Assembly: GCF_001269925.1 (NCBI RefSeq)
Contig: NZ_LHVO01000042.1
Span: 1 to 64,000 of the forward strand
Source: Pseudomonas sp. MIACH
GTDB lineage: Bacteria; Pseudomonadota; Gammaproteobacteria; Pseudomonadales; Pseudomonadaceae
DNA length: 64,000 nucleotides
Direction of reading: 5' to 3'
Made by a program: the position numbers and the translations under genes. Below the pieces are notes generated by a model that saw only the letters and a list, made by a program, of their open reading frames with translations, was not told the origin of the DNA and searched no databases. Shown piece after piece: positions 25,331 through 33,873 of this stretch (positions within the stretch are counted from its first letter, which is position 1; every line of letters starts with the position of its first letter).

Positions 25331-26491
25331 ATGACACCGCTTGATGCAGCTACCCATGCTGACCCCTATGATTATTACTCAGGTCTCAGGCAGCAAAACG
25401 GCTTGCTATTCGATGCAGATCTTCGTGTATGGATTGCAAGTAGCGCCAACGCTGTCGAGGCCGTTCTGGGGCATCCCGACTGCAGAGTACGGCCAATGAA
25501 CGAAGCGGTTCCGCCTACCATTGCACAAAGCAGTGCCGGGATGATTTTCGGCCGTTTGATGCGCATGAACGACGGTCCGCAGCACCTATGCCCCAGGCAG
25601 GCTATCGAACCCGCCTTGAATTCCATAGGTACGAAAAACATCGCAGATGTCGTGTCGCACGTGGCAGAAGCCCTCGATAACAGCGGGAAAAACCTGGATG
25701 AGTTGATGTTCACGTTGCCGGTTTGTGTCATTGCAACCTTGGTAGGTATCCCATCCAGCCAGCAGCACGAGGTTGCGAAGCTGACACGGGATTTCGTCGC
25801 GTGCCTGTCGCCATTAAGCAACGACATTCAACTCGGTGCAGCCAATGAGGCGGCCACTCGGCTAAGCCAATTATTCAGCGTTTTACTGGGCAATGCTGAT
25901 GAAGGAAACCACTTCCTCAGCCATATCCTGCGCGGATGCGAAGCCATCGGCTGGAGCGATCAAAAGGCGTTGATCGCCAACCTGATCGGCCTGTTATCAC
26001 AGACGTGCGAAGCCACCGCCGGCCTGATCGGCAACACCCTCGTAGCGCTTCATCGGCAGCCTGAACTGGTTGAAGACATACGCGCGACGCCGCTGCGCGT
26101 TGCAGACTTGGTGGCAGAGGTGGCACGCTACGACTCGCCTGTGCAAAACACCCGCCGATTCATCGTAAAGCGATGCACGATTGGGGATAACGTCCTTGAG
26201 GCGGGCGATACCGTTTTAGTTTTACTGGCTTCTGCCAATAGAGATCCGTTTGCTAACCCAAACCCCGATAGCTTCTTGCTCAAACGCACTCGGCGAAGAA
26301 CGTTCAGCTTTGGCGCGGGAAGGCATAAATGCCCAGGCCAGCAACTTGCATTAGCTATCGCGGCTGAAGCGATTATGACCTGGCTGCGTCGACAGCCCGC
26401 CTCGTCGATTCGCTCCCTCCGGTGGCGTTATCTGGCCTCTCTTAACGGTCGTATCCCTCAGTTCCATCGTGATCGAGAAACCTATGAATGA
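25331..26491 (+). CDS. Cytochrome P450 with atypical I-helix
   Basis: 386 residues, soluble bacterial class. Heme-binding FSFGAGRHKCPG (Cys near 333), K-helix EVARYDSPV and DRDPFANP-like NRDPFANPNPDSF are present. The oxygen-activation motif of the I-helix, normally AGxET, reads QTCEAT (Glu227, Ala228), so the conserved Thr is Ala. The ATG at 25331 has AGGA 9 bp upstream; a GTG at 25313 is less likely. GC content is visibly lower than in neighbours, suggesting transfer. No ferredoxin gene adjacent; substrate unknown. Confidence 0.85.
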   Translation: MTPLDAATHADPYDYYSGLRQQNGLLFDADLRVWIASSANAVEAVLGHPDCRVRPMNEAVPPTIAQSSAGMIFGRLMRMNDGPQHLCPRQAIEPALNSIGTKNIADVVSHVAEALDNSGKNLDELMFTLPVCVIATLVGIPSSQQHEVAKLTRDFVACLSPLSNDIQLGAANEAATRLSQLFSVLLGNADEGNHFLSHILRGCEAIGWSDQKALIANLIGLLSQTCEATAGLIGNTLVALHRQPELVEDIRATPLRVADLVAEVARYDSPVQNTRRFIVKRCTIGDNVLEAGDTVLVLLASANRDPFANPNPDSFLLKRTRRRTFSFGAGRHKCPGQQLALAIAAEAIMTWLRRQPASSIRSLRWRYLASLNGRIPQFHRDRETYE

Positions 26492-26593
26492 AGCAACAGC
26501 CTCGTGAGCTTTTCCACCTCGAAGACCACGGGTGCAAGCCCGCCAAATAGCAGTAACCCCGCCTCAATCTAAAAACAGAACGGAACTCCACAC

Positions 26594-27112
26594 ATGCTTA
26601 TCGTCTTCAGCGGCCTGCCCGGCACCGGCAAAACCACGATTGCCCGCGAGTTGGCGCGCCAGACCGGTGCGGTTTACCTGCGCATCGATGTGATCGAACA
26701 GGCGATTCGCGACGCGGGCGTATTGGCGGGTGATGTCGGTGCCAGCGGTTACGGCGTGGCGAATGCGCTGGCGCTGAGTAACTTGCAGTTGGGTCATAGG
26801 GTAGTGGCCGATTGCGTGAACCCGGTACAGGAAAGCCGGGCAGCCTGGACAGCCACGGCCGCGACAGCAGGCGTGGCGCTGTTCAATATTCAGGTGGTGT
26901 GTACAGACGCGCAGGAACACCGGCGCCGGGTGGAAACCCGTACGGGCGACATTCCTGGGTTGGCCCCGCCGACTTGGCAATCGGTATCGACGCATGAATA
27001 TGAGCGTTGGAAAAAAACGCCGTTGACAATCGACACCACACTTTCAGGGGCGGCCGAGTCAGTCGCAATGATTCTGGCACACCTGAACCTTGCGTCCGAC
27101 ACGCCGAAATGA
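26594..27112 (+). CDS. P-loop kinase-like ATP-binding protein
   Basis: 172 residues. Walker A GLPGTGKTT at about residues 7-15, followed by YLRIDVIEQAI, resembles small-molecule kinases of the AAA_33/gluconate-kinase-like group. The helix-forming VVADCVNPVQESR fits a Walker B region and the C-terminus has KTPLTIDTT. Substrate cannot be read from the sequence. Stand-alone between the P450 and a convergent glyoxalase-like gene. Confidence 0.75.
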   Translation: MLIVFSGLPGTGKTTIARELARQTGAVYLRIDVIEQAIRDAGVLAGDVGASGYGVANALALSNLQLGHRVVADCVNPVQESRAAWTATAATAGVALFNIQVVCTDAQEHRRRVETRTGDIPGLAPPTWQSVSTHEYERWKKTPLTIDTTLSGAAESVAMILAHLNLASDTPK

Positions 27113-27145
27113 ACACCTGGCCCTGGGGTTTACCCTAGACGCACC

Positions 27146-27778
27146 TTATAAACTTATGAGGCCGCTTGGCGTTTGGATACAAGACACCAAACGTGACGCC
27201 TCGACGCTGTCGCACCGATGAAGTCGCACCGGCCCGGAAAAATTCATGGCATCCAGCAGGTGATAGATCCTCTCGGGTGCAGGATGAAAAATATCCAGGT
27301 TTTGCAATAAGCAGCCTTTATCTTCAAGCATCGTCGCAGGGTGTGCCGGCTGTCTCCATTTAATCAAACTGGGCGCGGCTCCCTCCAAAGGCAGTTTGCC
27401 GTCTGCTGAAATTGTAATATCCCAACGCAACTCCCCTCGACTCATCGGCTGCGCCTGGCCGACGAGCGTTGCCAGCATCGGGTCAAGCGTTTTCAAGGTG
27501 TCGGTCTTCGCGACCCAATGAGCCAGCCGAGCAGAAGCATTGTGCGCCAGCCTGTCCAGGTCAAACCACCGCGGCCGATCCACAGGCGGGGCCGCAGGAT
27601 TAACCGCGATCACTTCCAGGTAGCAATCCGGGCCCAGTCGCAGCAATTTGTTGTGGGTTCCCATAAGCGGATGACAACCACCTGGTTGAAGTGGCACACC
27701 CAGTCGCTGACTCACGAACTCGTCACCCGCTTCCAACGTGGGCGCGACAATAACCAGATGATCCAGCGAGGTCTGCAT
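27146..27778 (-). CDS. Glyoxalase-like (VOC superfamily) protein
   Basis: 210 residues. Begins LDHLVIVAPTLEAGDEFVSQRLGV, the typical first strand-helix of the Glyoxalase_3 type, then HNKLLRLGPDCYLEVIAVNP with a metal-ligand-like Glu. No substrate assignment is possible. Base composition is slightly lower in GC than surrounding genes. Confidence 0.75.
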   Translation of the reverse strand: MQTSLDHLVIVAPTLEAGDEFVSQRLGVPLQPGGCHPLMGTHNKLLRLGPDCYLEVIAVNPAAPPVDRPRWFDLDRLAHNASARLAHWVAKTDTLKTLDPMLATLVGQAQPMSRGELRWDITISADGKLPLEGAAPSLIKWRQPAHPATMLEDKGCLLQNLDIFHPAPERIYHLLDAMNFSGPVRLHRCDSVEASRLVSCIQTPSGLISL

Positions 27779-27858
27779 AAGGTCTCATCCAGAGGTAAAG
27801 GCACAGGGGAAACTGATTCGGCTTAACGAAACAATCAACCGCTTCTGCAATGGGGGCC

Positions 27859-29460
27859 TCAGAGCACACTCCCCATCGCCTTCATCAACACCAAGTCCCG
27901 CCCATAAATATCCGGCGCATACACCAGGTCACCCTGGCCATCGACCTGCACCGTCCAGTAGCCCAACAGCACCGGCACCGGGGTGGCGAGTCTGAATTCA
28001 TGGGTCACGCCGGTGGCGAGCAGTTCATCGGTGCGCGCGCGTTCGGCCGGGCTGACCAGCAGGTCGCGCAGCAGTAACGGTTGTTCGACCCTCACGCAAC
28101 CCGAACTGAAGGCCCGTGGGCCTTTGGTGAACAGCGGTTGGCTGGGGGTGTCGTGCAGGTATACAGAGTAGGGGTTGGGAAAGCGCATCACGATCTTGCC
28201 CAGCGGGTTGCGCGGGCCGGCCTCCTGGCGCAGCAGGATGTTGCCGGGGCGCGCCCAGTCGATATTTTCCGGCGCCAGCGGGTGGCCTTCGGCGTCGAGC
28301 ACCTGCAGGTTTTGCTGGCGCAGGTACTCGGGGTTGAGGCGGATGGCCGGGAGTTTGTCCTCGCGCATGATGGTGGGCGGGATGGTCCACGTGGGGTTGA
28401 GGGTCAGCCGGGTGATGCGAGATTTGAGCAGCGGCGTCTGGCGTTCGGCGCGGCCCACTTGCAGGCGCGTTTGCCACACCGGGATGCCGCTCTGGTACAC
28501 GCTCAGTTGCGCGGCGGCCACATTGACCAGCACGCCTTCGGGCTCCAAGTCCTGGGCCAGCCAACGGAAACGCTCGAGGTTGATGCGCAGTTGTTCGCGG
28601 CGCATGGCCGGGCTGATATTGAGTTCGGCCACGGTGCCGGCGCCGATCACACCGTCCGACTGCAAGGAGTGGCTGAGCTGGAAGGCCTTCACCGCCGTGA
28701 CCAGTTCCGGACCGTATTGTTTGCCAGCGCCCTTGGGTTCTGCAGACAGGTAGCCACCGCTGTGGAGCCGACGGGCCAGTTCCGGGACGCGCGGGTCGTC
28801 CATGCCGGGACGCAATAACGGGCCGCTGCCGACCGGATCCCAATGCGGCAAGGGTTGCAGGCGGACGCTGGCATAGGCGTTGCGCAGGCTGCGATAAAGA
28901 TCGGCGCTGGGTCGCGCCTGGTCGAAGGCTTGGGCCATGTCGCGCAGGCCGAGGGCAGCGAATGCGAGCACTTCGGTGTTGGGATCACGGGTCGGCGGCT
29001 GTGAATGCCACAACGGTTCGAAGCGCGATTGCTGCAGACGCCCGTAATGCAGATCCTGCAGGGCTTGCAGGTAGTGCTGGCTGATGTCGATGTCGCTGCA
29101 CAGCACATTGGCCGTGGCATCCGTCGCAGGCAGACTATAGTGGGTGGGGTCCAGGCCGTCGTCGGCAAGCAGCTGCAATTGGGTGTGCAGTGCCTCGCGA
29201 CGCCCATCGGCGGACCACAGCGGCCCATTACCCTGCTGCTGGTAGAACGCTTGCAGACGCAATTGCGCGGCGGCGTCTATCTGCGCCGCAAGGCCGGGAC
29301 AGACACTGGACAGTTGCGCCAGCGCCTGTTGCACGGGGGCCAGTTCGACCGGCGCCGGCGTGGTGACCGGCAACGGCTCCACCGGCAGCACGTCGGCTAC
29401 GGCGACCAATGGTGCAACGAGCAGGCAAATGCTCAAGTAACATGCGTGTTTTTTGAACAA
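27859..29460 (-). CDS. L,D-transpeptidase of the YcbB (LdtD) type
   Basis: 533 residues: signal peptide (about 1-22), an N-terminal helical/scaffold region, a peptidoglycan-binding domain (around ELARRLHSGGYLS...VKAFQLSHSLQSDGVIG) and a YkuD catalytic domain with HDTP...FSSGCVRVEQP, whose Cys is the nucleophile. Such periplasmic enzymes make 3-3 crosslinks in peptidoglycan. Divergent from another YkuD-type gene 39 bp away, so they share a promoter region. Confidence 0.9.
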   Translation of the reverse strand: MFKKHACYLSICLLVAPLVAVADVLPVEPLPVTTPAPVELAPVQQALAQLSSVCPGLAAQIDAAAQLRLQAFYQQQGNGPLWSADGRREALHTQLQLLADDGLDPTHYSLPATDATANVLCSDIDISQHYLQALQDLHYGRLQQSRFEPLWHSQPPTRDPNTEVLAFAALGLRDMAQAFDQARPSADLYRSLRNAYASVRLQPLPHWDPVGSGPLLRPGMDDPRVPELARRLHSGGYLSAEPKGAGKQYGPELVTAVKAFQLSHSLQSDGVIGAGTVAELNISPAMRREQLRINLERFRWLAQDLEPEGVLVNVAAAQLSVYQSGIPVWQTRLQVGRAERQTPLLKSRITRLTLNPTWTIPPTIMREDKLPAIRLNPEYLRQQNLQVLDAEGHPLAPENIDWARPGNILLRQEAGPRNPLGKIVMRFPNPYSVYLHDTPSQPLFTKGPRAFSSGCVRVEQPLLLRDLLVSPAERARTDELLATGVTHEFRLATPVPVLLGYWTVQVDGQGDLVYAPDIYGRDLVLMKAMGSVL

Positions 29461-29499
29461 TAGCTTTGCTCCAATCCACAGTGGGGGGATGTACTGTAG

Positions 29500-30213
29500 A
29501 TGCTGACTTTTATGTGCCGCCTCGGTTTGGTCACCGTGGGCCTGGCTTTACTGAGCACTATTACGCTCGCCGCCAATGGCAACCCTCCTTCCTTGTATAG
29601 CAGCCTGGCGCGCTCGGCTCCAGAACTCAATCCCACGGTACTCAAAAGCGCCCTGAACGCCGTGCAATGCGCTGTCAACAATGGCGAGGAACGCTCCGAG
29701 CGCCTGGCCGTGATTGACTATTCCCAGCCTTCAACCGCCCGTCGGCTGTGGATCTTCGATTTACGCAAGAAAACCCTGGTGCTGCGCGACCTGGTGGCCC
29801 ACGGCGCCAAATCCGGGGAAAACTTCGCCACCCAATTCTCAAACCTGGAAGGCAGCCATCAATCCAGCCTGGGCCTGTTCCGCACCCAGGAGAGCTACCT
29901 CGGCACCCATGGCTACTCGCTGCGCATGGACGGCCTGGAGCCGGGGTTCAACGATCAGGCCCGCGACCGCGCCATCGTGATTCACGCCGCCGACTACGTC
30001 AGCCCGCTGTGGAGCAAGCGCGAAGGCCGCATCGGCCGCAGCCAGGGTTGCCCGGCCGTGCGTCCGCAGGTGGCGCGCCAGGTAGTGGACAAGCTCAAGG
30101 ATGGGCAGTTCATGTTTTCGTGGTACCCCGACCAGCGCTGGTTGAAGTCCTCGACGTACCTCAATTGCAAACCCCAACAGGTGGCGAGTAGTCGTACAAT
30201 CCGTGGCGGTTAG
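29500..30213 (+). CDS. YkuD_2-family (L,D-transpeptidase catalytic-like) secreted protein
   Basis: 237 residues with a signal peptide (about 1-25, LAANG). The catalytic pattern IVIHAADYVSP...GRIGRSQGCPAV gives His and Cys as in YkuD_2 domains. Family members are predicted murein-modifying enzymes; activity is mostly untested. Probably co-regulated with the divergent YcbB-type gene. Confidence 0.85.
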   Translation: MLTFMCRLGLVTVGLALLSTITLAANGNPPSLYSSLARSAPELNPTVLKSALNAVQCAVNNGEERSERLAVIDYSQPSTARRLWIFDLRKKTLVLRDLVAHGAKSGENFATQFSNLEGSHQSSLGLFRTQESYLGTHGYSLRMDGLEPGFNDQARDRAIVIHAADYVSPLWSKREGRIGRSQGCPAVRPQVARQVVDKLKDGQFMFSWYPDQRWLKSSTYLNCKPQQVASSRTIRGG

Positions 30214-30243
30214 CCTGTCCCCACAGATAAAAGAGAGCTTCGC

Positions 30244-30990
30244 ATGCTTCTACATCAATCGACCTGGATCGAGATCGGGCAGTTCCTGGAACGCAGCCGT
30301 ACGGTGGTGATCCCCATCGGCTCCAACGAACAACACGGCCCCACCGGCCTGCTGGGCACCGACTGGATGTGCCCGGAAATCATCGCCCATGAGGCGCAAA
30401 AGCACGCCGACATTCTCATCGGTCCGACCTTCAATATCGGCATGGCCCAGCATCACCTGGGCTTTCCCGGCACCATTTCCCTGCGCCCTTCCACCTTTAT
30501 CGCTGCGATTGGCGACTGGGTGCGCTCGCTGGCCGGGCATGGTTTCGACAAGATCCTGTTTCTGAACGGTCACGGCGGCAATATCGCCACGATTGAAGCG
30601 GCGTTTTCCGAGCTGTACGCCGAGGCGAGCTTTGGCCGCCGCCCTGCAGGGTTTGCGCTGAAGCTGGTGAACTGGTGGGACCTGGAAGGCGTCACTGACC
30701 TGGCGCACCGCCAATTCCCGGTGGGCCATGGCAGCCATGCGACGCCTTCGGAGATTGCGGTGACGCAGTGGGCGTACCCGCACGCGATCAAGTCGGCCGA
30801 CTACTCCCCGCAAATCGCCAACACCGGGCCGATCCGTGAGGCCCTGGACTTCCGCGCACGCTTCCCCGACGGCCGCATGGGCTCTGACCCGGCGCTGGCG
30901 ACGGTGGAGAAAGGTGGGGAGTTGGTGGCATTGGCAGCTCAAGGGCTGGTCAAAACCGTTAACAGCTTCAGCAACGAAGCCAGACCTTAG
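30244..30990 (+). CDS. Creatininase-family amidohydrolase
   Basis: 248 residues. Metal-binding signature features are present: VIPIGSNEQHGPTGLLGTD with Glu-x-His and Asp, FLNGHGGN, and a later GHGSHATPSE. The family includes creatininase, mycofactocin MftE and FAPy deformylase-type enzymes; which substrate applies here cannot be told. It starts 30 bp after the YkuD_2 gene and may be co-transcribed. Confidence 0.88.
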   Translation: MLLHQSTWIEIGQFLERSRTVVIPIGSNEQHGPTGLLGTDWMCPEIIAHEAQKHADILIGPTFNIGMAQHHLGFPGTISLRPSTFIAAIGDWVRSLAGHGFDKILFLNGHGGNIATIEAAFSELYAEASFGRRPAGFALKLVNWWDLEGVTDLAHRQFPVGHGSHATPSEIAVTQWAYPHAIKSADYSPQIANTGPIREALDFRARFPDGRMGSDPALATVEKGGELVALAAQGLVKTVNSFSNEARP

Positions 30991-31006
30991 GCTTTATGCA
31001 GACATA

Positions 31007-31038
31007 AATGTGGGAGGGCGCAAGCCCCTCCCACATTG
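31007..31038. repeat. Single REP hairpin, GTGGGAGGG type
   Basis: AATGTGGGAGGGGC-like arms (AATGTGGGAGGGCGCAAGCCCCTCCCACATT) form a compact hairpin between convergent genes. It may serve as a transcription stop. Confidence 0.75.
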
Positions 31039-31039
31039 G

Positions 31040-31372
31040 TTATCTGCAGTCCTGCGCAACCTGTTCAAGCCGCGACGGCGTGATGGTCGACGCCAGCGGC
31101 TTGCGCTCATACAAAAACACTTTGCCGCCGTCCCCGGCTTTGTAGACTTCCAGCACGTCATCGGCGGCAATCTTGCTGGTCAACACCAGCCTGGCGTGGC
31201 GCGAGTTCTGTGTCACGGTGGAGGTGATCCCGTGTTTTTCCAGCTTGGGGAGCACGCATTGCACATAGACTTCCGGGCTCTTGCTGGTTTGCAGGATCAA
31301 GGTCGGGTCGTTGGGGGCGGAAACACAACCGGCCAGCATCAGGGCCGCGGCCGGTACAAAAAAAGAGCGCAT
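31040..31372 (-). CDS. Small putative lipoprotein
   Basis: 110 residues from the ATG at 31372. Signal peptide with lipobox LMLAGC (Cys about 16), then a compact domain with KSPEVYVQCVLPKLEKHGI and HARLVLTSKIAADDVLEVYKAGDGGKVFLYER, ending in a second Cys. No known domain recognised. Small outer-membrane lipoproteins of this type are common in pseudomonads. Confidence 0.75.
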   Translation of the reverse strand: MRSFFVPAAALMLAGCVSAPNDPTLILQTSKSPEVYVQCVLPKLEKHGITSTVTQNSRHARLVLTSKIAADDVLEVYKAGDGGKVFLYERKPLASTITPSRLEQVAQDCR

Positions 31373-31406
31373 GAAAAAATCCTGAGTATAAAAATAAAGG
31401 TTCACA

Positions 31407-32051
31407 TCAACCCGCACGCACCAGCGCCTTGAGCGAGGCATCGAACTGCTTCAGGGCGTCGAGCTGCACATCCCGCTGCTGCTCGATCCGCGCGGCAATC
31501 TCCGGTGCGGCCTTGTCGTGCACCCACACCGATGGCAGCTGCTTGCGCACGGAGCCTTCGGCCTTGGCGATGTATTGCAGATCGGCGTCATAGAACCGCG
31601 CAATAAAACGCGCCTCGACCTGATCGTTACGCTGGGTCAGCAGTTGGTTATGGGTATCGAGCATCACCACCACATCCGGGTGAGCCTGCACCAGGGCATC
31701 CAGGTTGTCGTAGACCGTCACCGACAGAAAGGTTCCCTGCAGCGAGCTCATCAACCAATCAATCGCCAGTTCCGGGTCGGAACTGTTGACGAACGCCTCG
31801 CGGATACGCCCGTCAAGGGCATTCTTGGCGCCGTTCATGGCCATGTCGTGGTAGCGTTCAAGGTAGCTGAGGTTGTCGCGGGTGTTATCGCTTAACAACA
31901 CGCCCACCGATTGCGCATGCTGCAGGGAGTTTACGCTACCGACGATAGGTAGCAAATGGCCTGCACGCAGTTCATCGGCGATGGCTGCATTGTTCACCAC
32001 CACCGTGGCGAGCATCAGAATCATTAAACCAAGCTGAATAATCGTCCTCAT
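31407..32051 (-). CDS. Secreted protein of unknown function
   Basis: 214 residues from the ATG at 32051, with a signal peptide (about 1-25, AIADE). Later text includes NSLQHAQSVGVLLSDNTRDNLSYLERYHDMA, VYDNLDALVQAHPDVVVMLDTHNQLL and a helical C-terminus. I do not recognise a family. It lies 34 bp upstream of the lipoprotein gene on the same strand, so the two envelope proteins may be co-expressed. Confidence 0.7.
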   Translation of the reverse strand: MRTIIQLGLMILMLATVVVNNAAIADELRAGHLLPIVGSVNSLQHAQSVGVLLSDNTRDNLSYLERYHDMAMNGAKNALDGRIREAFVNSSDPELAIDWLMSSLQGTFLSVTVYDNLDALVQAHPDVVVMLDTHNQLLTQRNDQVEARFIARFYDADLQYIAKAEGSVRKQLPSVWVHDKAAPEIAARIEQQRDVQLDALKQFDASLKALVRAG

Positions 32052-32182
32052 CGCGCATTTCCTTGAACAGCGTCTCGATGGGGCAATTTTGCGCTTTCCC
32101 TGCAAAAACAGAACTTGCGTTGCGTGATGGTGACTATTATCTGAAGCGATAGTGCTCACATAAAATCTATAAGGATCCCGCC

Positions 32183-32455
32183 ATGAAGCCCCACCAAAAA
32201 ACCTTCGATCGCATCCGCGAAGCCGTCTTGCCGGAGTTTCGTGAGCGGGTCGCCGACTACCTGGTCGACTATGAACAGGTGCTGCTGGATGAGGCGTCAG
32301 AGGCCGACCAGGTGCACGCCAGTGCCCAGCAATTGCGCGGTTACCTGCGTGGCTTGAACACCACCCGGGTGCTGGGCATGGCCGATTGGGAAGACCTGGA
32401 CCGGCGCGTGGCGCAAATGACTGCAAACGCTACAGCGCAGGACGTGGCTGGTTGA
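32183..32455 (+). CDS. Small helical protein of unknown function
   Basis: 90 residues, highly charged and probably helical (KTFDRIREAVLPEFRERVADYLVDYEQVLLDEA). RBS AAGGA lies 8 bp upstream of ATG. The 3' end overlaps the convergent GST gene by 26 bp. No domain recognised. Confidence 0.6.
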   Translation: MKPHQKTFDRIREAVLPEFRERVADYLVDYEQVLLDEASEADQVHASAQQLRGYLRGLNTTRVLGMADWEDLDRRVAQMTANATAQDVAG

Positions 32456-33062
32456 CCCATTCCTGCACCGACGGCCGCTGCCATTGGCGTTGTGCGTAGG
32501 CCACCAGCTCGGCGGGCACGCTGTCACCGTTAAGAATCAGACGATTGAGCATCACCGCCAAGTCCACGTCAGCAATGCACCACTCACCGAACAAGTACGG
32601 CGGATTACCCGCCAGCAGCGCCTGCGACGCATTGATCAACTTGGCAGCAGCCGCTTCAGCCACGGCGGTCAGTGGGGGCATCTTCTGCCCGTAAAACACC
32701 ACCATCGTCGAGCGTTCCTGACGGATCGGCAGCAAATCGCTGCGCAGCCACGCCTGTACCTGTCGCGCCCTCGCCCGCTGTTTTGGGTCGGCAGGATACA
32801 CGCTGATCTCGGGGTAGGCCTGGTCCAGGTATTCGGTAATCGCGGAGGATTCCGACAGGGCAAAATCGCCTTCTACCAGGGTCGGCACGCGCTGGGTCAG
32901 GGACAGGTGGGCGAAGTCGGCCGTCTGGTTCTGCGCGGCGTCGAGGTCCAGGGTGACCTGGTCGAAGGCCAGGCCTTTTTCCCGCAGGGTAACGAACACC
33001 GACATCGCGTACGGGCTGGTGTAGAGCGAATCAACGTAGAGGCGCAACGGGGGCTGGTTCAT
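32430..33062 (-). CDS. yfcF: Glutathione S-transferase, YfcF type
   Basis: 210 residues. Thioredoxin-like N-terminal domain (LYVDSLYTSPYAMSVFVTLREKGL, with Ser/Tyr in the active-site region; RVPTLVEGDFALSESSAITEYLDQ is the glutathione gamma-Glu-binding segment) and a helical C-terminal domain. The match is to the YfcF-type GSTs of enterobacteria and pseudomonads, involved in oxidative stress defence. The gene symbol is tentative. Confidence 0.8.
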   Translation of the reverse strand: MNQPPLRLYVDSLYTSPYAMSVFVTLREKGLAFDQVTLDLDAAQNQTADFAHLSLTQRVPTLVEGDFALSESSAITEYLDQAYPEISVYPADPKQRARARQVQAWLRSDLLPIRQERSTMVVFYGQKMPPLTAVAEAAAAKLINASQALLAGNPPYLFGEWCIADVDLAVMLNRLILNGDSVPAELVAYAQRQWQRPSVQEWVNQPRPAL

Positions 33063-33157
33063 AACGGGCTCCTTGGGTGAAGCCCTACGCTACGAGATGC
33101 ACGCCAAGAAAGACAATGCGCGGTTTTTATGGGGGCATTCCTGGGCGGAATACCGGG

Positions 33158-33694
33158 TTAACCGGCAAACCCGCCATGGTCCAGAAACGCGCGTTCTTCA
33201 GCCGTGGTGACCCTGGCCAGCACCGCATTACGATGGGGGAAACGCCCGAAACGCTCGATGATCTGCGCGTGTTCCTTGGCCCAGCGGTAAGTGTTGGCAT
33301 CCAGCTGCTGGTTGAGGGTCAAGGAGCGTTGCTGGTCTTTTGGGTCTTCCGAGTGCTCGAACGGCAAATAACAGAACGCCCGCAATGCCGGCTCAACCTG
33401 CTGGTCGAGCCCGGCGTCCACCATGCGCTGGGCATACAGGCGCGCGAGCGGGTCGGTGGCGAACATGTGCGCGGTGCCGCGAAAGGCGTTGCGTGGGTAT
33501 TGGTCGAGCAGGATCAGCAAGGCCAAGGCGCCTTCGGCTGAATCCAGCCAGCCTTCCAACTCACGCCGGGCGGCTTGCAGGTGGGTAGCGTGGAAGGTCT
33601 CGCGGAAGTTTGCGTCGAAGGCATCGTCCTTGGCGAACCAGCGTTTGGGACCGGCGTGCTGCCAGAAGTCGATGACGGCTTGGGGGGTGCTCAT
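33158..33694 (-). CDS. DUF924-family protein
   Basis: 178 residues. Contains VIDFWQHAGPKRWFAKDDAFDANFRETF, LLILLDQYPRNAFRGTAHMFATDPLA and FCYLPFEHSEDPKDQQRS, all hallmarks of DUF924. The family is a helical-repeat fold of unknown function. Stand-alone gene; nothing around it suggests a pathway. Confidence 0.9.
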   Translation of the reverse strand: MSTPQAVIDFWQHAGPKRWFAKDDAFDANFRETFHATHLQAARRELEGWLDSAEGALALLILLDQYPRNAFRGTAHMFATDPLARLYAQRMVDAGLDQQVEPALRAFCYLPFEHSEDPKDQQRSLTLNQQLDANTYRWAKEHAQIIERFGRFPHRNAVLARVTTAEERAFLDHGGFAG

Positions 33695-33873
33695 GCTGAG
33701 GGCCTACGAAAACGATTTCACTGACGGTATCAGAATCCACGATCTGGGCGAATCAATGTGGAAGCAAGCCCCCTCCCACATTGATTTGCGTCGGGCTTTA
33801 GAGCGTCGCGGCAAGCGGCTGCTTATTGTTATAAGATAACGCCAATTTTCCACCCTGCCCTGTGATTCCGCCC

